This document shows, in pieces, positions 20,185 to 30,783 of a DNA stretch of 64,000 bases. A model generated the notes under the pieces. That model was not told where the DNA came from, did no database searches, and saw only the letters and a list, made by a program, of their open reading frames with translations. The position numbers and the translations under genes were made by a program. Source of the DNA: Photobacterium sp. JCM 19050 (lineage in GTDB: Bacteria > Pseudomonadota > Gammaproteobacteria > Enterobacterales > Vibrionaceae). The stretch covers positions 124,001 through 188,000 of the forward strand of contig BAXG01000004.1 of the NCBI GenBank assembly GCA_001310455.1, in the 5' to 3' direction. Positions within the stretch are counted from its first letter, which is position 1; every line of letters begins with the position of its first letter.

Positions 20185-21197
20185 CTACTCAGCGTTGTGA
20201 GCAGATTGCTCACGGGTTTCGATAAAGTTGAACAACTCCTCTCGGGTTGGCATTGCTCGGTACAACTGGTGCCGCTGACGTTAATCGCCGCCGCTGCTGA
20301 ACCGTGCTTAACGCCGTCTTCCAGTGTGCCGCCGTTAACCAGTGTCCAAATCAGGCCACCTGCGAACGAATCACCCGAACCGAAAGGCTTGTTCACCTTC
20401 ACGCGGAAGATACCCTGCTGGAAGCTGTGACCGTCACGGCAGTAAACCTTAGAGCCCAACTCACCGGCTTTGATCACCACCACCTGGGTGTTGGCGCGCA
20501 TAAAGCGGGCTGCGGTTGCGTCATCGTCCTTGTTGCCGGGTGCGATAACGGTTTCCATCATGTCGAACTCTTCTCGGTTGCCGATAACGATGTCAGACAA
20601 GCCAGCTGCGATACCGTAGTAAATGGATGCATCAACATCGGTGCGCCATGAGTAAGGACGGTAATCCACATCCAGCACTACCACGGTATTGCTGCGGCGG
20701 GCATATTCCATGGCCAGTAGTGTCGCTTCGCGGCTTGGGCTTTCAGACAGCGCCGTACCGGTTACCACCAGCACTTTTGAACTGGCAATGTAAGCCTGGC
20801 TGATTTGCTCAGGTTTGAGCGTCAGGTCGGAAACCTTGTTACGGTAAATCAGCACAGTGCAGTCACTCGGCTTCATTTCTGTAAAGGCCACTGACGTGCG
20901 GCTTCCTGAGCTGTCAGTCATCATGCCGTCAAGGTTGATGCCCAGGCCGCTCATGTAACCTTTCACATAACCGCCGAATGCATCCTCAGCGACACAACCG
21001 ATAAAGCCGACCTTACCGCCAAGCTTGTTAACAGCCACCGCGATATTCGCAGCGGAGCCACCGACAAACTTATTGAACCCGGAGATATCTGCCATGTCGG
21101 TGTTTGCCTCACGGGCGTAGAGATCGACGCCCGCGCGGCCCAGGACGATGGCATCCAGAGGACGATCCTGCTGAAGTGCAATCTTAGTCATGGTCAT
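20185..21197 (-). CDS. iolC: 5-dehydro-2-deoxygluconokinase IolC (shift near C-terminus)
   Basis: PfkB/ribokinase-family kinase phosphorylating 2-deoxy-5-keto-gluconate in the inositol pathway. The N-terminal signature FVGGSAANIAVAVNKLGGKVGFIG and the C-terminal catalytic motif NKPFGSGDSFAGGLIW (GSGD base) are clear. LDVDYRPYSW is typical of IolC. The frame shifts near 20252. One added G (GAGCAATG to GAGGCAATG) gives CTEAMPTREELFNFIETREQSAHNAE and TAG at 20185. Repaired length is 337 residues. Start ATG 21197 or 21191, both in frame behind AAGGAA. It follows the Gfo/Idh gene by 6 bases. Confidence 0.93.
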
Positions 21198-21203
21198 AGT
21201 TCC

Positions 21204-22378
21204 TTACTTGTATTCCACCCAGGCAGCGTTCTGGTCTGCCGACTCAACGCATTTTTCACACAGGCGAACACCTTCGATGCCTGCATCAATACCCGGGAAC
21301 CAGATATCAGCCAATGCAGCCTGGTCATCACGGTCAGCTGCTGCGAATGCCAGCGCAAAACGGTGGTACAGGTTTGCCCAGGATTCGAAATAACCTTCCG
21401 CATGGCCGCCACCTACACGGTTCGCGCCGACGCCTGCATCGTCCTGGTAGAGGTAGCCCATACCACGGTCGAGAATGCGTGGTGGCTCGCCCTGTACTTC
21501 ATAGCGTAGTTGGTTCGGGTGCTCATCCCACCATTCGATAGAGGCTTTAGAGCCGACAACGCGGATCTTCTGCTGGTGCATTGAACCGGAGTTAACCGCT
21601 GACGCCCAAAGCGTACCCACGGCGCCGCCCTTGAATTCCATCATCACGTGCGCGTTGTCTTCCAGTGGAGCACGGGACTTGATAAAGCTCTGGCGCATAC
21701 AAGACAAGCGATCCACTTCCAGGCCGGTCATCACTTCACACAGATAGAAAGCGTGAGTACCAATATCACCCAGAACATAGGTTGGGCCGGATGCTTCAGG
21801 CTTACACGCCACTTGAGGCCCGGATCGTTCAGTTCGTGCTCTTCGTTGTGGAAGCCGTGGGCGAATTGCATGTTCACCACGCGAACATCGCCCAGGTCAC
21901 CGCGCTTAATCATTTCACGCGCCTGCTGCACCATAGGGAAGCCTGAGTAGCCATACATCACACCGATAACGCGGTTTTGCATGGCGGCCAGCTTCTTCAG
22001 CTCTTCCGCTTCTTCTGTGGTGAAGGTAATTGGCTTTTCGCACACCACATGCAGGCCAGCTTCCAGTGCCGCTTTACAGATTTCAAAGTGCGTGGAGTTA
22101 GGGGTAGCAATAGATACCGCCTGAATACCGTCTTCACGCTTGGCTTCGGCTTCGAACATCTCTTTGTAGTTTGCGTAGCAGCGGTCAGCGTCCAGACCCA
22201 GGTTAGTACCGAAGTCGCGTCCACGCTCTGCGTTAAGGTCGAAAGCACCGGCCACCAGCTTGAACAGGCCATCACGTTGCGCGGCGTTACGGTGTGAGTA
22301 ACCGATCTGGCTGCCACGGCCACCGCCGACCATTGCCCAGCGGATTGGTTGTTCAAAGTGGAATTCTTCATTAAACAT
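21204..22378 (-). CDS. Gfo/Idh/MocA-family oxidoreductase in the iol cluster (one-base shift)
   Basis: NAD(P)-dependent dehydrogenase of the Gfo/Idh/MocA family. The nucleotide-binding motif is WAMVGGGRGSQIG near residue 15, and the family motif VVCEKPITFTTEEAEEL lies near residue 120. The frame breaks near 21812. Adding one T (CGTGTAAG to CGTTGTAAG) gives LKWRCKPEASGPTYVLGDIGTHAFYL and the usual C-terminal domain. Repaired length is 391 residues, longer than classical IolG (about 335), so I do not give a symbol. Its place between iolD and iolC suggests oxidation of inositol or a stereoisomer (inference). No other inositol dehydrogenase is in the window. Confidence 0.9.
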
Positions 22379-22480
22379 GTAGGGCTCCTTACGGTCCCGG
22401 CGGCGTATATCCGCCGGGCCAAACTTTCTGATTTAAATTTGTTATTTGGATTTGGTTGTTATTTTTAAATCCGGGTCCGG

Positions 22481-24351
22481 TTAAACACCGCGACGTTGGT
22501 TCGCGCGGCCTTCTTCCCAGGCTGTCACTTTCTCTGCAGTGTGTTCATTACGGGTGACTTCTGGCAGACCCACTTCCCACCAACAATCGCACTTGGACCA
22601 TGCCATTGGCGATACCGGTCGATATCCAGAACAATCACGTAAGTGCGGTCTGCTTCCTTGGCGCGGGCAAAAGCGGCTTCGAACTGGTCAACAGACGTCA
22701 GTTTCTCAGCAATCGCACCCTGCGCTTCAGCATGCTTGGCGAAATCTACACGGGCGACCTCGCCATCCGGGCGGCGGCAGTCTTCCAGCAGGTTGTTGAA
22801 AGACACGTTGCCGGTGTTGTTCTGCAGCTTGTTGATAACCGCAAAGCCACCGTTGTCGCACACCACAACAATCATCTTGTGACCGGTCAGGACAGAAGAG
22901 TAGATGTCGGAGTTCTGGATCATGTAAGAGCCGTCACCCACCAGGACAATCACATCGTTATCCGGGTTGGCAATCTTGGCACCCCAACCACCCGCGATTT
23001 CATAACCCATGCAGGAGAAACCGAACTCGATGTCGAACTTGCCAATCTGGTAGCTCTGCCAGTTCATCGCCAGCTCGGCAGGCAAGCCACCGGCCGCAGT
23101 CAGAACGGTGTCGCCTTTTTCCATCAGGCGGTTAACCTTGCCAATCACTTCTGCATAAGAAGAGAGGCCCGGAGTCAAATCACCTTCCTGAGGGTGGGTA
23201 CGGCGCTCAACCAGTGCTTTCCACTCGTTAGCCTGTTCTTTGGCGGTATCCGCCCAGTCCTGGCCGGATTTCCAGTCGCCCAGCAGGCCGGACAGTTTGG
23301 TCATACAGACCTTGGCATCACCGAGAACCGGATAAGAAAGGTGCTTAACCGCATCGAACTTGGCAACGTTGATGCTGACCAGCTTCATATCAGGGTTACG
23401 GAATACCGACCAAGAGCCGGTGGTGAAATCCTGAAGACGGGTACCGATAGCCAGGACCACATCCGCATGGGCAGCCATGTAGTTGGCAGAATCAGAACCG
23501 GTTACACCGATAGGGCCGGCGTTAAGCGGGTTGTCTTGCAGCATTGTCGCGCGTCCGGCAATGGTTTCCACCACCGGGATATTGTGCTTGGCAGCAAATG
23601 CCGCCAGCTCGTCGGTCGCCAGCGAGTAGTGCACGCCGCCACCGGAGATGATAAGCGGCTTCTTCGCTGACATCAGCATGGCTTTCGCTTCTTCCAGTGC
23701 AACCATTTCTGGCTCTGGGCGGCGAATGCGGTGAATACGTTCTTGCAAGAAAGCTTCCGGGAAGTCCCAGGCAACACCCTGGATATCCTGAGGCAGGCCG
23801 ATAAATACCGGGCCACAGGTTTCCGGATCCAGCATGGTATCAATTGCATGCGGCAGCGTATGAACAAGCTGCGAAGGCGACACAATACGGTCCCAGTAAC
23901 GGGTCAATGGTTTGAATGCATCGTTACAGGTAATGGACGGATCGTAGAAGTTCTCTGGCTGCTGGAGCACAGGATCCGGCAGGCGGCTGACATAAGCATC
24001 GCCGGAAATCATCAGCAGAGGAAGACGGTTGGTGTGGGCGATACCGGCAGCCGTCACCATGTTGGTTGCACCCGGGCCGATAGAAGTGGTCGCAATACCG
24101 ATGCGGCGGCGCAGGTTCGCTTTGGCATACGCCACAGCCGCAGTCGCCATCGACTGTTCGTTCTGACCGCGCCAGGTCGGGATTTTGTCTTCAATATTCT
24201 TCAGTTGCTGACCAAAGCAGGTAACGTTTCCGTGACCAAAAATCGCAAAGGCTGTACCGAAAAGTTGTTCTACTTTGCCGTCGATTTCGATTTTCTGGGC
24301 TGCCAGATATTGTGCAAGCGCTTCGGCAACAGTCAGGCGTACAGTTTTCAT
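22481..24351 (-). CDS. iolD: 3D-(3,5/4)-trihydroxycyclohexane-1,2-dione hydrolase IolD (shift near C-terminus)
   Basis: ThDP-dependent hydrolase that opens the ring to 5-deoxy-glucuronate. N-terminal PYR domain: VAEALAQYLAAQKIEIDG, the glutamate region WRGQNEQSMATAAVAYAKA, and GIATTSIGPGATNMVTAAG. C-terminal PP domain: VLVGDGSYMIQNSDIYSS, the GDG-N ThDP motif. Near 22605 the frame shifts. One C restored in CGCCAATGG gives RPMAWSKCDCWWEVGLPEVTRNEH and TAA at 22481. Repaired length is 623 residues. I choose ATG 24351 (MKTVRLTVAEALAQ) with AGGAAG just before it, not the upstream start at 24375. It follows iolE by about 80 bases. Confidence 0.95.
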
Positions 24352-24430
24352 TTTCTTCCTCGAACTAGAACTCAATCTGTGAGTAATCCCTGTCTGCCGG
24401 CCCGGTTACAGGCCGGCAGTTCCCTTTCGG

Positions 24431-25323
24431 TTACAGGCCGTACTTCTTCGCGTAGCCAGTGATGTTTTCGTAAGCAGTTTTCGCGTAAGTCAGAGGATGC
24501 GCCTTGGCAGGATCCTGCTCTGCTTCAACCAGCAGCCAGCCTTCGTAGTTACGCTCTTTCAGTGCTGCGAACACGTCGTCATAATCCACATCGCCGGTGC
24601 CTGGTACGGTGAATACGCCGTCCAGTACCGCATTCAGGAATGACTTGTCTTGATCGCGTGCCGCTTTCATCACATCCAGACGCAGGTCTTTAAAGTGCAT
24701 GTGGCCGATACGGTGGCCCCAGCGCTTGATCATGGTGACAGGGTTACCACCGCCGTAAGTGATGTGGCCGGTATCCAGAGTCAGGTGCACAGACTCACCG
24801 GTCAGTTCCATCAGCAGGTTGATGTCATCTTCTGTTTCTACGATGGTGCCAACGTGGTGGTGGAAAGAAAGCTTGATGCCGTGCTCGTTCAGCAGGTAAT
24901 CAGCAACTGTGGTCAGTTTCTCACCGTAGATCTTCCACTCGTCCATGGTCAGGATGACACGCTTGGACAGCGCAGTGTTGATGTCACCGTGTACGGTGTT
25001 GCTCACTTCACCGTAAACCATCGCAGTACAACCGGCGGCTTTCAGCAGCTTGATGTGATCCTGCATGGCAGCGATTTCCTGCTCAGCGGTGTTAGTCATC
25101 AGGTTTCCGCTGAACCAGCCAGACGCCAGAACCAGACCATGCTTCGCCAGAAGAGGAATAAGCACTTCTGGTTCACGTGGGTATTTGGTGCCCAGTTCAG
25201 TACCGGTAAAGCCGGCTTCCGCCATTTCGCTCAGGCAAGTTTCCAGTGGAATGTCGCCACCCAGCTCTGGCATGTCGTCGTTAGTCCAGGTCAGTGGCTG
25301 ATGCCGTATTTAACTTTGCTCAT
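24431..25323 (-). CDS. iolE: Myo-inosose-2 dehydratase IolE (shift near N-terminus)
   Basis: TIM-barrel dehydratase acting on 2-keto-myo-inositol, first gene of the iol cluster. ATG 25323 starts MSKVKYGIS. One C must be added near 25293 (AGCCACTG to AGCCCACTG) to read ISPLTWTNDDMPELGGDIPLE. Metal and active-site segments include SFHHHVGTIVETEDD, LTLDTGHITYGGGNP and IGHMHFKDLR, typical of the AP-endonuclease-2-like isomerase family. Repaired length is 297 residues. Its promoter region is shared with the divergent iolT gene and holds three palindromic operator-like sites. Confidence 0.94.
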
Positions 25324-25458
25324 GTTCTATCTCCAATTTTTTGTAGGGCTTAAATTTGCTTAATTAAGGTGACCCGAATCTCACTTTCTTTGGGAAGTCT
25401 GTTTCGCGTCGGGTCGTTTTCTTGCGTTGGGATAAACATACGCCCGTTTTTCAAAAAA

Positions 25459-25474
25459 TGAAAAATATTTTTCA
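25459..25474. promoter_or_regulatory. Perfect palindrome TGAAAAATATTTTTCA, iol operator 1
   Basis: A 16-bp perfect palindrome about 135 bases upstream of the iolE start. The same 16 bases recur perfectly at 63699-63714 and with one mismatch at 25717-25732. RpiR-family proteins bind such AT-rich dyads, so the RpiR gene at 17317 is the candidate binder. Confidence 0.75.
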
Positions 25475-25608
25475 ATCAAAAATCCATCAAATCAAAATAT
25501 GAAATTAATGGAAAACCCTAGGCTTTACGCGGGTTACAGACGAATATGAACCGAGATCACATAATATTTTTTCTTTATATTTCAATGATGTAAAACGTTT
25601 TCAATATT

Positions 25609-25624
25609 TGGAAAATCTTTTCCA
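25609..25624. promoter_or_regulatory. Related dyad TGGAAAATCTTTTCCA, iol operator 2
   Basis: A near-perfect 16-bp palindrome with the same TGxAAAA-TTTTxCA architecture as the flanking sites. It lies in the centre of the iolE-iolT region. Confidence 0.6.
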
Positions 25625-25716
25625 CAACATGACCTGCGTATCATTTTGAGACAAAAGCGATTATTGGCTATGGCACAACCAACCCATCAGCACTAACATT
25701 CACATCAACGCCAAAC

Positions 25717-25732
25717 TGAAAAATATTTTCCA
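25717..25732. promoter_or_regulatory. TGAAAAATATTTTCCA, iol operator 3
   Basis: Differs by one base from operator 1 and lies about 140 bases upstream of the iolT start, roughly mirroring the operator 1 to iolE distance. This suggests one regulator controls both directions. Confidence 0.7.
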
Positions 25733-25874
25733 AATCATTAATACAATAAATACGACAGGCGTTAGCTGAAATCCCGGGCAATACCCTACGCACAAAACAG
25801 CCCAGGAAATTCACCATAAACTTACTGTTTCGATGGTCAGGTAAGGGAGTGGGATAAAAATAAGGAATTCGACA

Positions 25875-27320
25875 ATGTCGACTGATAACGTGAAACCTTC
25901 GAAAAAACATAATATTGCTTATATCGTTCGAATCTGCTGTATTGCCGCCCTGGGTGGTATCCTTCTCGGTTATGACACCGCAGTCATTTCCGGCGCCATC
26001 GGTCCCATCCGTGATTACTTCTCACTCTCCCCTGCTCAAACCGGCTGGGCCGTTTCCAGTGTGGTTCTCGGCAGCATCCTGGGTGCCGTCAGCGCCGGCT
26101 GGTTCGCCCTGAACTATGGCCGCCGAAATACCCTCTTTATTGCAGCAATCCTCTTTATCATCTCTGCTATCGGTTCAGCGCTCGCAAACACCTTCGACTT
26201 TTACATCTGGCTTCGTATCGTCGGTGGTGTCGCGGTAGGTCTGGCGTGCGTGGTATCGCCAATGTACATGTCTGAAGTCGCGCCAAAAGACTTTCGTGGC
26301 CGTGCGGTAAGTATGTTCCAGCAGTCGGCAGTTGTAGGCCAGACCGGTGTGTTCTATGTGAACTATCTGATTGCCAAAGGCATGTCAGAAACCTGGCTGG
26401 TAGACATGGGTTGGCGCTGGATGCTGGGTTCAGAAGTTATTCCTGCGGCCCTTTTTGCCGGCTTGCTTTTCCTTATCCCTGAATCGCCTCGCTGGCTGGT
26501 ACTGAAAGGCAAAGTGGACAAGGCGAAAGACACCCTGTGCCGTATCTCCAACCCGGAACATGCTGACCGCCTGATTTCTGAAATCCAGGATTCTCTGAAA
26601 GAAAGCGCCGGCGCCAAAGGCAACAAAGTCAGCCTGCGTTCACCACTGCTGTTTGCCATCCTGGTTATTGGTACATTCGTCGCCGCTGCGCAGCAGCTGA
26701 CCGGTATCAACGTTATCATGTACTACACTCCGGAAATCCTGAAACCGATTGCTGGCGGTACTGAAAACGCCCTGTTCCAGACAACCTTCGTGGGTATTGT
26801 CTTTATCCTGGGTAACGCCCTGGGTATGTACCTGATTGACAAGGTGGGCCGTCTGCCACTGATGAAGTGGGGTACGCTGGGCTGCGCAATCGGTATGACA
26901 GTGGTTGGTTTTGTTCTGTTCCAGGGAACCACAGGTTACGCTGCGCTGTTCGCACTGTGTTTGTATGTGGTTTCTTACGCCACATCATGGGGCTGCGCAT
27001 GCTGGACAATGATTTCCGAAATTTTCCCTAACAGCATTCGTACCCGCGCCATGTCTATTGCAGTAGGTGCCCAATGGTTTACCGGCTTCCTGGTAACCCA
27101 GAGCTTCCCAATGCTGAACGAAAACCCATACCTGAAAGAGACCTTCAACGGCGCATTCAGCTTCTGGCTGTTCGCTGCTCTCTCCATGATCTGTATGGTT
27201 ATCGTGGTGAAATTCGTTCCTGAAACCAAGGGCGTCAGCCTGGAGAAAATGGAACAGGTGATGGCGACCAAACTGGGCCGAAAGGTTCCAGAAAAAGAGC
27301 CGGTGAAAGCACGCATCTAA
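25875..27320 (+). CDS. iolT: Sugar:H+ symporter family, myo-inositol transporter (IolT-like)
   Basis: Intact 481-residue MFS transporter of the sugar porter family with twelve helices. Hallmarks are GYDTAVISGAIGPI in helix 1, GRRNTLF after helix 2, PMYMSEVAPKDFRGRAV, PESPRWLVLKGK at the end of helix 6, QQLTGINVIMYYTPEI in helix 7, DKVGRLPLMKWG, and PETKGVSLEKME at the end. The start ATG has AAGGA 8 bases upstream. Divergent position and shared operators with iolE make myo-inositol the likely substrate, by analogy with B. subtilis IolT. A strong terminator follows. Confidence 0.9.
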   Translation: MSTDNVKPSKKHNIAYIVRICCIAALGGILLGYDTAVISGAIGPIRDYFSLSPAQTGWAVSSVVLGSILGAVSAGWFALNYGRRNTLFIAAILFIISAIGSALANTFDFYIWLRIVGGVAVGLACVVSPMYMSEVAPKDFRGRAVSMFQQSAVVGQTGVFYVNYLIAKGMSETWLVDMGWRWMLGSEVIPAALFAGLLFLIPESPRWLVLKGKVDKAKDTLCRISNPEHADRLISEIQDSLKESAGAKGNKVSLRSPLLFAILVIGTFVAAAQQLTGINVIMYYTPEILKPIAGGTENALFQTTFVGIVFILGNALGMYLIDKVGRLPLMKWGTLGCAIGMTVVGFVLFQGTTGYAALFALCLYVVSYATSWGCACWTMISEIFPNSIRTRAMSIAVGAQWFTGFLVTQSFPMLNENPYLKETFNGAFSFWLFAALSMICMVIVVKFVPETKGVSLEKMEQVMATKLGRKVPEKEPVKARI

Positions 27321-27340
27321 TTGATGCTGACAATCATGTC

Positions 27341-27365
27341 AAAAGCCCACTTCGGTGGGCTTTTT
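27341..27365 (+). terminator. Terminator after iolT
   Basis: AAAAGCCCAC-TTCG-GTGGGCTTTTT: a stable stem with a UUCG tetraloop and a T run, 20 bases after the iolT stop. Confidence 0.95.
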
Positions 27366-27582
27366 GCTGTGTGCTTTCCCTCGCACAGGCGATGAAAAAC
27401 CAACAAGTATCATCCTTTAGGGCTATCTGCTTCCTCGCAAATCCACCTCACCATTGGCGAGATTTCAGGCAACTGTGAGCTTTACCGCTGAACAAAAAAC
27501 ATATCCGCACCACCATTTCTCTTATCCAACTGTTTTTTCTGGGTTTTATACATCACAACAATATCAAACAAGAGGTTCTGAA

Positions 27583-28883
27583 ATGAAAACTGCACTTGCC
27601 CTGGCCGCTGCGATGGCCTTGTCCGCGCCGTCAGTAATGGCCGCTGATACTGTGGTTGGCGGCTATTTCGCTGACTGGCAATACAAGAACGAGGCCAACC
27701 CCTACAACGTAAAAGACATCCCAGCAGACAAACTCACCCATATTATTTATGCGTTCTTAGGTATGTGCGGGCCGGTGACCGGCGCGAGCGAAGAAGTACA
27801 ACAACAAGTCGCCAAAGCCTGTGAAGGAAAGAAACCGTTCACCGCAATTGTCGTCGACCAGGAATCCGCACTGGATGTCGATTTTGGCGAAGTCAGTGTC
27901 AATGTTCCCTATGACGGCCACTTTGCCCAATTGGCTGAACTTAAGAAGACGTACCCTAACCTGAAAATCCTCCCCTCTTTCGGTGGCTGGACGATGTCTG
28001 AACCATTTCACGCCATGGCGAAAAATCCTGAAGACGTGAAGTGGTTTGCCAAACTGCCGTTGAACTGGTCGCCCAATATGACTTTTTCGACGGTATCGAT
28101 CTTGACTGGGAATACCCCGGCGGTGGCGGTTTGACGACGTCACCATGGAACCCGGAAACCGCCTTATCTGACGAGCAGAAAGCCGCCGAGAAAGAAGCCT
28201 TCACCTTGCTGGTACAGAGCCTGCGCCAGAATTTTGATGTGCTTTCTGAAAAAACAGGCCGGAACTATGAACTCGGAACCGCTGTCGGTGTGGGCTTTAA
28301 AGCTGCCGGAATCGACTGGCAAGCCGTATCCCCCCTCCTCGATCATATGTTTGCCATGACCTATGACTTCCTGGGTGGCTGGGGCCCACAAACCGGTCAC
28401 CTGACAAACCTGTATGCAACAGATAGTGGCTGGTGGGGCATGGGGACCGATGTCTTTATTAAGCAGATGACAGATCTCGGTATGCCAAAAGAGAAAATCG
28501 TGGTAGGTGCAGCCTTTTATGGCCGAGGATGGGAAGGCACCCAGGACTTTGATGGCAAAAACATCCCAACAGAGTTCAGCTCTAATAAAGGCGCGACGTT
28601 CGGGACAGACAGCAAAGAGCCGGGCTACTTTATGTATTGGGACCTGATGCGCAACTACACCGCGGCAGAGGGCTACCAACAAGGATACGATGAAAAAGCA
28701 GAAGCGCCTTTCCTCTGGAACCCGGAGAAAAAAGTGTTTATCTCCTACGAAAACGAGCGTTCAATCAATGCAAAAGCTAAATGGGCCAAAGCACAGAAAC
28801 ACGCTGGCCTGTTTGTATGGGATCTCTCCGGTGACCCGGACGGTAAGCTGACCGAAACCATGGCGAATTCACTGGCTAAGTAA
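27583..28883 (+). CDS. Secreted family 18 chitinase (one-base shift)
   Basis: GH18 chitinase, which cleaves chitin by substrate-assisted catalysis. ATG 27583 opens a signal peptide MKTALALAAAMALSAPSVMA with cleavage before ADTVVGGYF. The substrate-binding SFGGW motif (KILPSFGGWTMSEPF) is present, and the catalytic DGIDLDWEYPG (DxxDxDxE) lies just after the break. The shift near 28055 is repaired by one A (AAA to AAAA), giving WFAKTAVELVAQYDFFDG. Downstream are MTYDFLGGWG and GAAFYGRGW. Repaired length is 433 residues with no separate chitin-binding domain. It probably feeds chitooligosaccharides to the chitobiase and PTS genes further right. Confidence 0.93.
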
Positions 28884-28903
28884 CAACAAGTTACCTCAAT
28901 AAC

Positions 28904-28930
28904 AGACGGGCCTTATTACATGGCCCGTCT
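28904..28930. terminator. Hairpin between chitinase and MDR gene
   Basis: AGACGGGCC and GGCCCGTCT form a perfect 9-bp stem with a 9-base loop between the convergent chitinase and reductase genes. The T run is weak. Confidence 0.7.
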
Positions 28931-28939
28931 CTCTGCCAT

Positions 28940-29912
28940 CTAAGAAACCGTCAAAATCACATTCCCCCGCTTCCTGCCTGTATCTACGTAGGCGTGCGCC
29001 TGAGAAATTTCATCCAGGCTGTATTTCCGGTCAATCTCAGTCCAGAGCTTTTGCTCACTGTAAAAACCCAGAATCTTTTGGAGGTGAACGTTCAGTTCAG
29101 ATGGCGGCTTTAATCCTGTCGCTGAAAACACGGCTTTCTTTTTTGAAAAACACCGGGTAGCCAGCATCTGCAATAAAAATGGGAACGACAGTACCGGGCT
29201 TAAAAAGGTGCCGTTATCAGTAAGTAATGACTTACACTCCGAGAACGTCAGCGTTCCGACGGCATCGAAGATAAGGTCGTATTGAACACCCTCTGCACCC
29301 AGGTTTTCGCGGTATAATCAATGATTCTGTCAGCCCCCTGAGCCAGCACGAAATCCCGATTCTTTCCGCTGCAAACCCCGGTTACCTTTGCCCCTGTCAG
29401 TTTGGCAATTTGCACACCGGCACTGCCGACAGCGCCCGATGCCCCATTAATCATCACCCGCATGCCCGGCTTGCACTCACCAATCAAGCACAAAAAGTTG
29501 TATGCTGTCAGCATACCGTCACAAAGCGGCGCGGCTTCCTCGAAACTGATTTCATCCGGCAGTATTTGCAGTATCCCATCTTCCTGAACACTCACATATT
29601 CTGCGTTGGCGCTGAATGTCAGACCGGATTCACCCACCACCCGGTCACCAGCTTTAATCCGGGAAACACCTTCTCCCACAGATTCAACAATACCGGCAAA
29701 GCCGGTTCCCGGTATGGGATGCTTTGGTTTTCGCAACCCCGTCGCAAGGCGGGCGAAAAATGGCGTACCGGCGCGCATCATGGTATCCGCCGGGTGACAC
29801 TGGCCGCACAGATCCTTACCAATACCTCTTTTGCACCGGGTTCCGGTTTCGGTACGTCCCTGCACCCAAGTACCTCAGCCCCGCCATAGTTTTCACACAC
29901 CGCTGCTTTCAT
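28940..29912 (-). CDS. MDR-family NADPH:quinone reductase / alcohol dehydrogenase-like (two one-base shifts)
   Basis: Medium-chain reductase, QOR-like and zinc-free. ATG 29912 (MKAAVCENYGGAEVLGCRDVPKPEP) follows GGAGGAAGG. The shift near 29792 (CCC to CCCC) restores ASVTPADTMMRAGTPF. The one near 29310 (GCGAAAA to GCGGAAAA) restores DYTAENLGAEGVQYDLIFDAVG. The nucleotide motif MINGASGAVGSAGVQIAKLTGAKVTGV is intact in the middle. The C-terminal part reaches KYSLDEISQAHAYVDTGRKRGNVIL. Repaired length is 324 residues. It is divergent from a TetR regulator across two TetR-like operators, which suggests induction by a small reactive or aromatic compound. Confidence 0.88.
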
Positions 29913-29969
29913 TCCTTCCTCCATGAACCCTGTTTCATTGATTTTCAGCAAACCTGTTTGATTCCCCTC

Positions 29970-30006
29970 AAACTTACAGTGTAAGTCAAACATACACTGT
30001 AAGTTT
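29970..30006. promoter_or_regulatory. Double palindromic operator between MDR and TetR genes
   Basis: ACTTACAGTGTAAGT at 29972-29986 is a perfect 7+1+7 dyad. ACATACACTGTAAGT at 29990-30004 is a degenerate second copy 18 bp away. Together they make an inverted repeat with 14-bp perfect arms (AAACTTACAGTGTA / TACACTGTAAGTTT) and a 9-base spacer. Size and place fit two TetR dimers repressing both divergent genes. Confidence 0.75.
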
Positions 30007-30055
30007 GCGCAACTTGTTATTAGAATGTGAACCTTAAATAAAACCGGAGTACACC

Positions 30056-30693
30056 ATGAAACAGGCACTTAGCCCGGAAAGAATCATTGATGCCGCCATT
30101 GCCTACGCCGATGAAAATGGGCTTGAGGCACTTTCCATGCGAAAAGTGGCTGAGCGTCTGGGTGTACAGGCTATGTCGCTCTACAACCACGTTAAAAACA
30201 AAGAAGAGATGATCGACGGAATGGTCGGTCGAATTGTTGAAGGGATTTACAGGCCGGACCTAGATGGGTACTGGAAGGATGAAATTCGCAAACGCTGCCT
30301 GTCTGCCTATGCAATCCTAATGCGCCACAGCTGGGCGACCCAACCGCTTGTTTCCCGGGTAAACACTCAACCCGTGGTGTTGCATTATGTCGATGCGACG
30401 GTCGGCTGCCTGCACAAAGCCGGATTTCCCATTAGTGTTTGTGATCATGCCTGGAACCTGATTGACAGCCATTTGTACGGCTTCACATTGCAGGCGCTCA
30501 ATTTTCCGTTTGAAAGCGATGAATACGCAGAAGTAGCCGAAGGTACATAGACATGATTCCCGAAGACGTTTTCCCTTACCTCAACAAGATGGCCAGGGCC
30601 GTAATCAGCGGGGAGCACAACGGTATCCATGATTTTGAGTTCGGGCTGGATTTGATTCTGGAAGGATTGGAAAAAAGACTTCCAATAGGCTGA
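30056..30693 (+). CDS. TetR-family regulator (shift near C-terminus)
   Basis: TetR/AcrR repressor of the TetR_C (tetracycline-repressor-like C-terminal) subgroup. The HTH spans about residues 10-50: ALSMRKVAERLGVQAMSLYNHVKNKEEMIDGM. The frame stops at 30550, but one added G (GAAGGTAC to GAAGGGTAC) restores GYIDMIPEDVFPYLNKMARAVI up to FGLDLILEGLEKRLPIG and TGA at 30693. Repaired length is 212 residues. It is divergent from the MDR reductase gene and likely represses it and itself. Confidence 0.88.
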
Positions 30694-30783
30694 TTATTAT
30701 CCGGTGTGTTAAAAATAAGAGTTAGCGAAGCCCAACGTAAGGCCACACTTAACCCATTGATTCAGTAAATGGTGAACTGAAAG

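Larger units (their letters stand above)
25324..25874. promoter_or_regulatory. iolE-iolT divergent control region
   Basis: About 550 AT-rich bases with no gene. It must carry promoters for the iol cluster (leftward) and the transporter (rightward). Three operator-like palindromes are listed separately at 25459, 25609 and 25717. A shorter palindrome AAAACGTTTT lies near 25592-25601. Confidence 0.75.

Noticed and set aside
22600-23670. Open frame of 356 codons on the plus strand across iolD
   Set aside because: It lies antisense within iolD, has no family resemblance and no ribosome site. GC-rich coding DNA often leaves the opposite strand open.
25533-25559. CRP site in the iolE-iolT region (GATCACA near 25554)
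   Set aside because: Only one half matches. The other half has the wrong sequence and spacing, so I do not call it.
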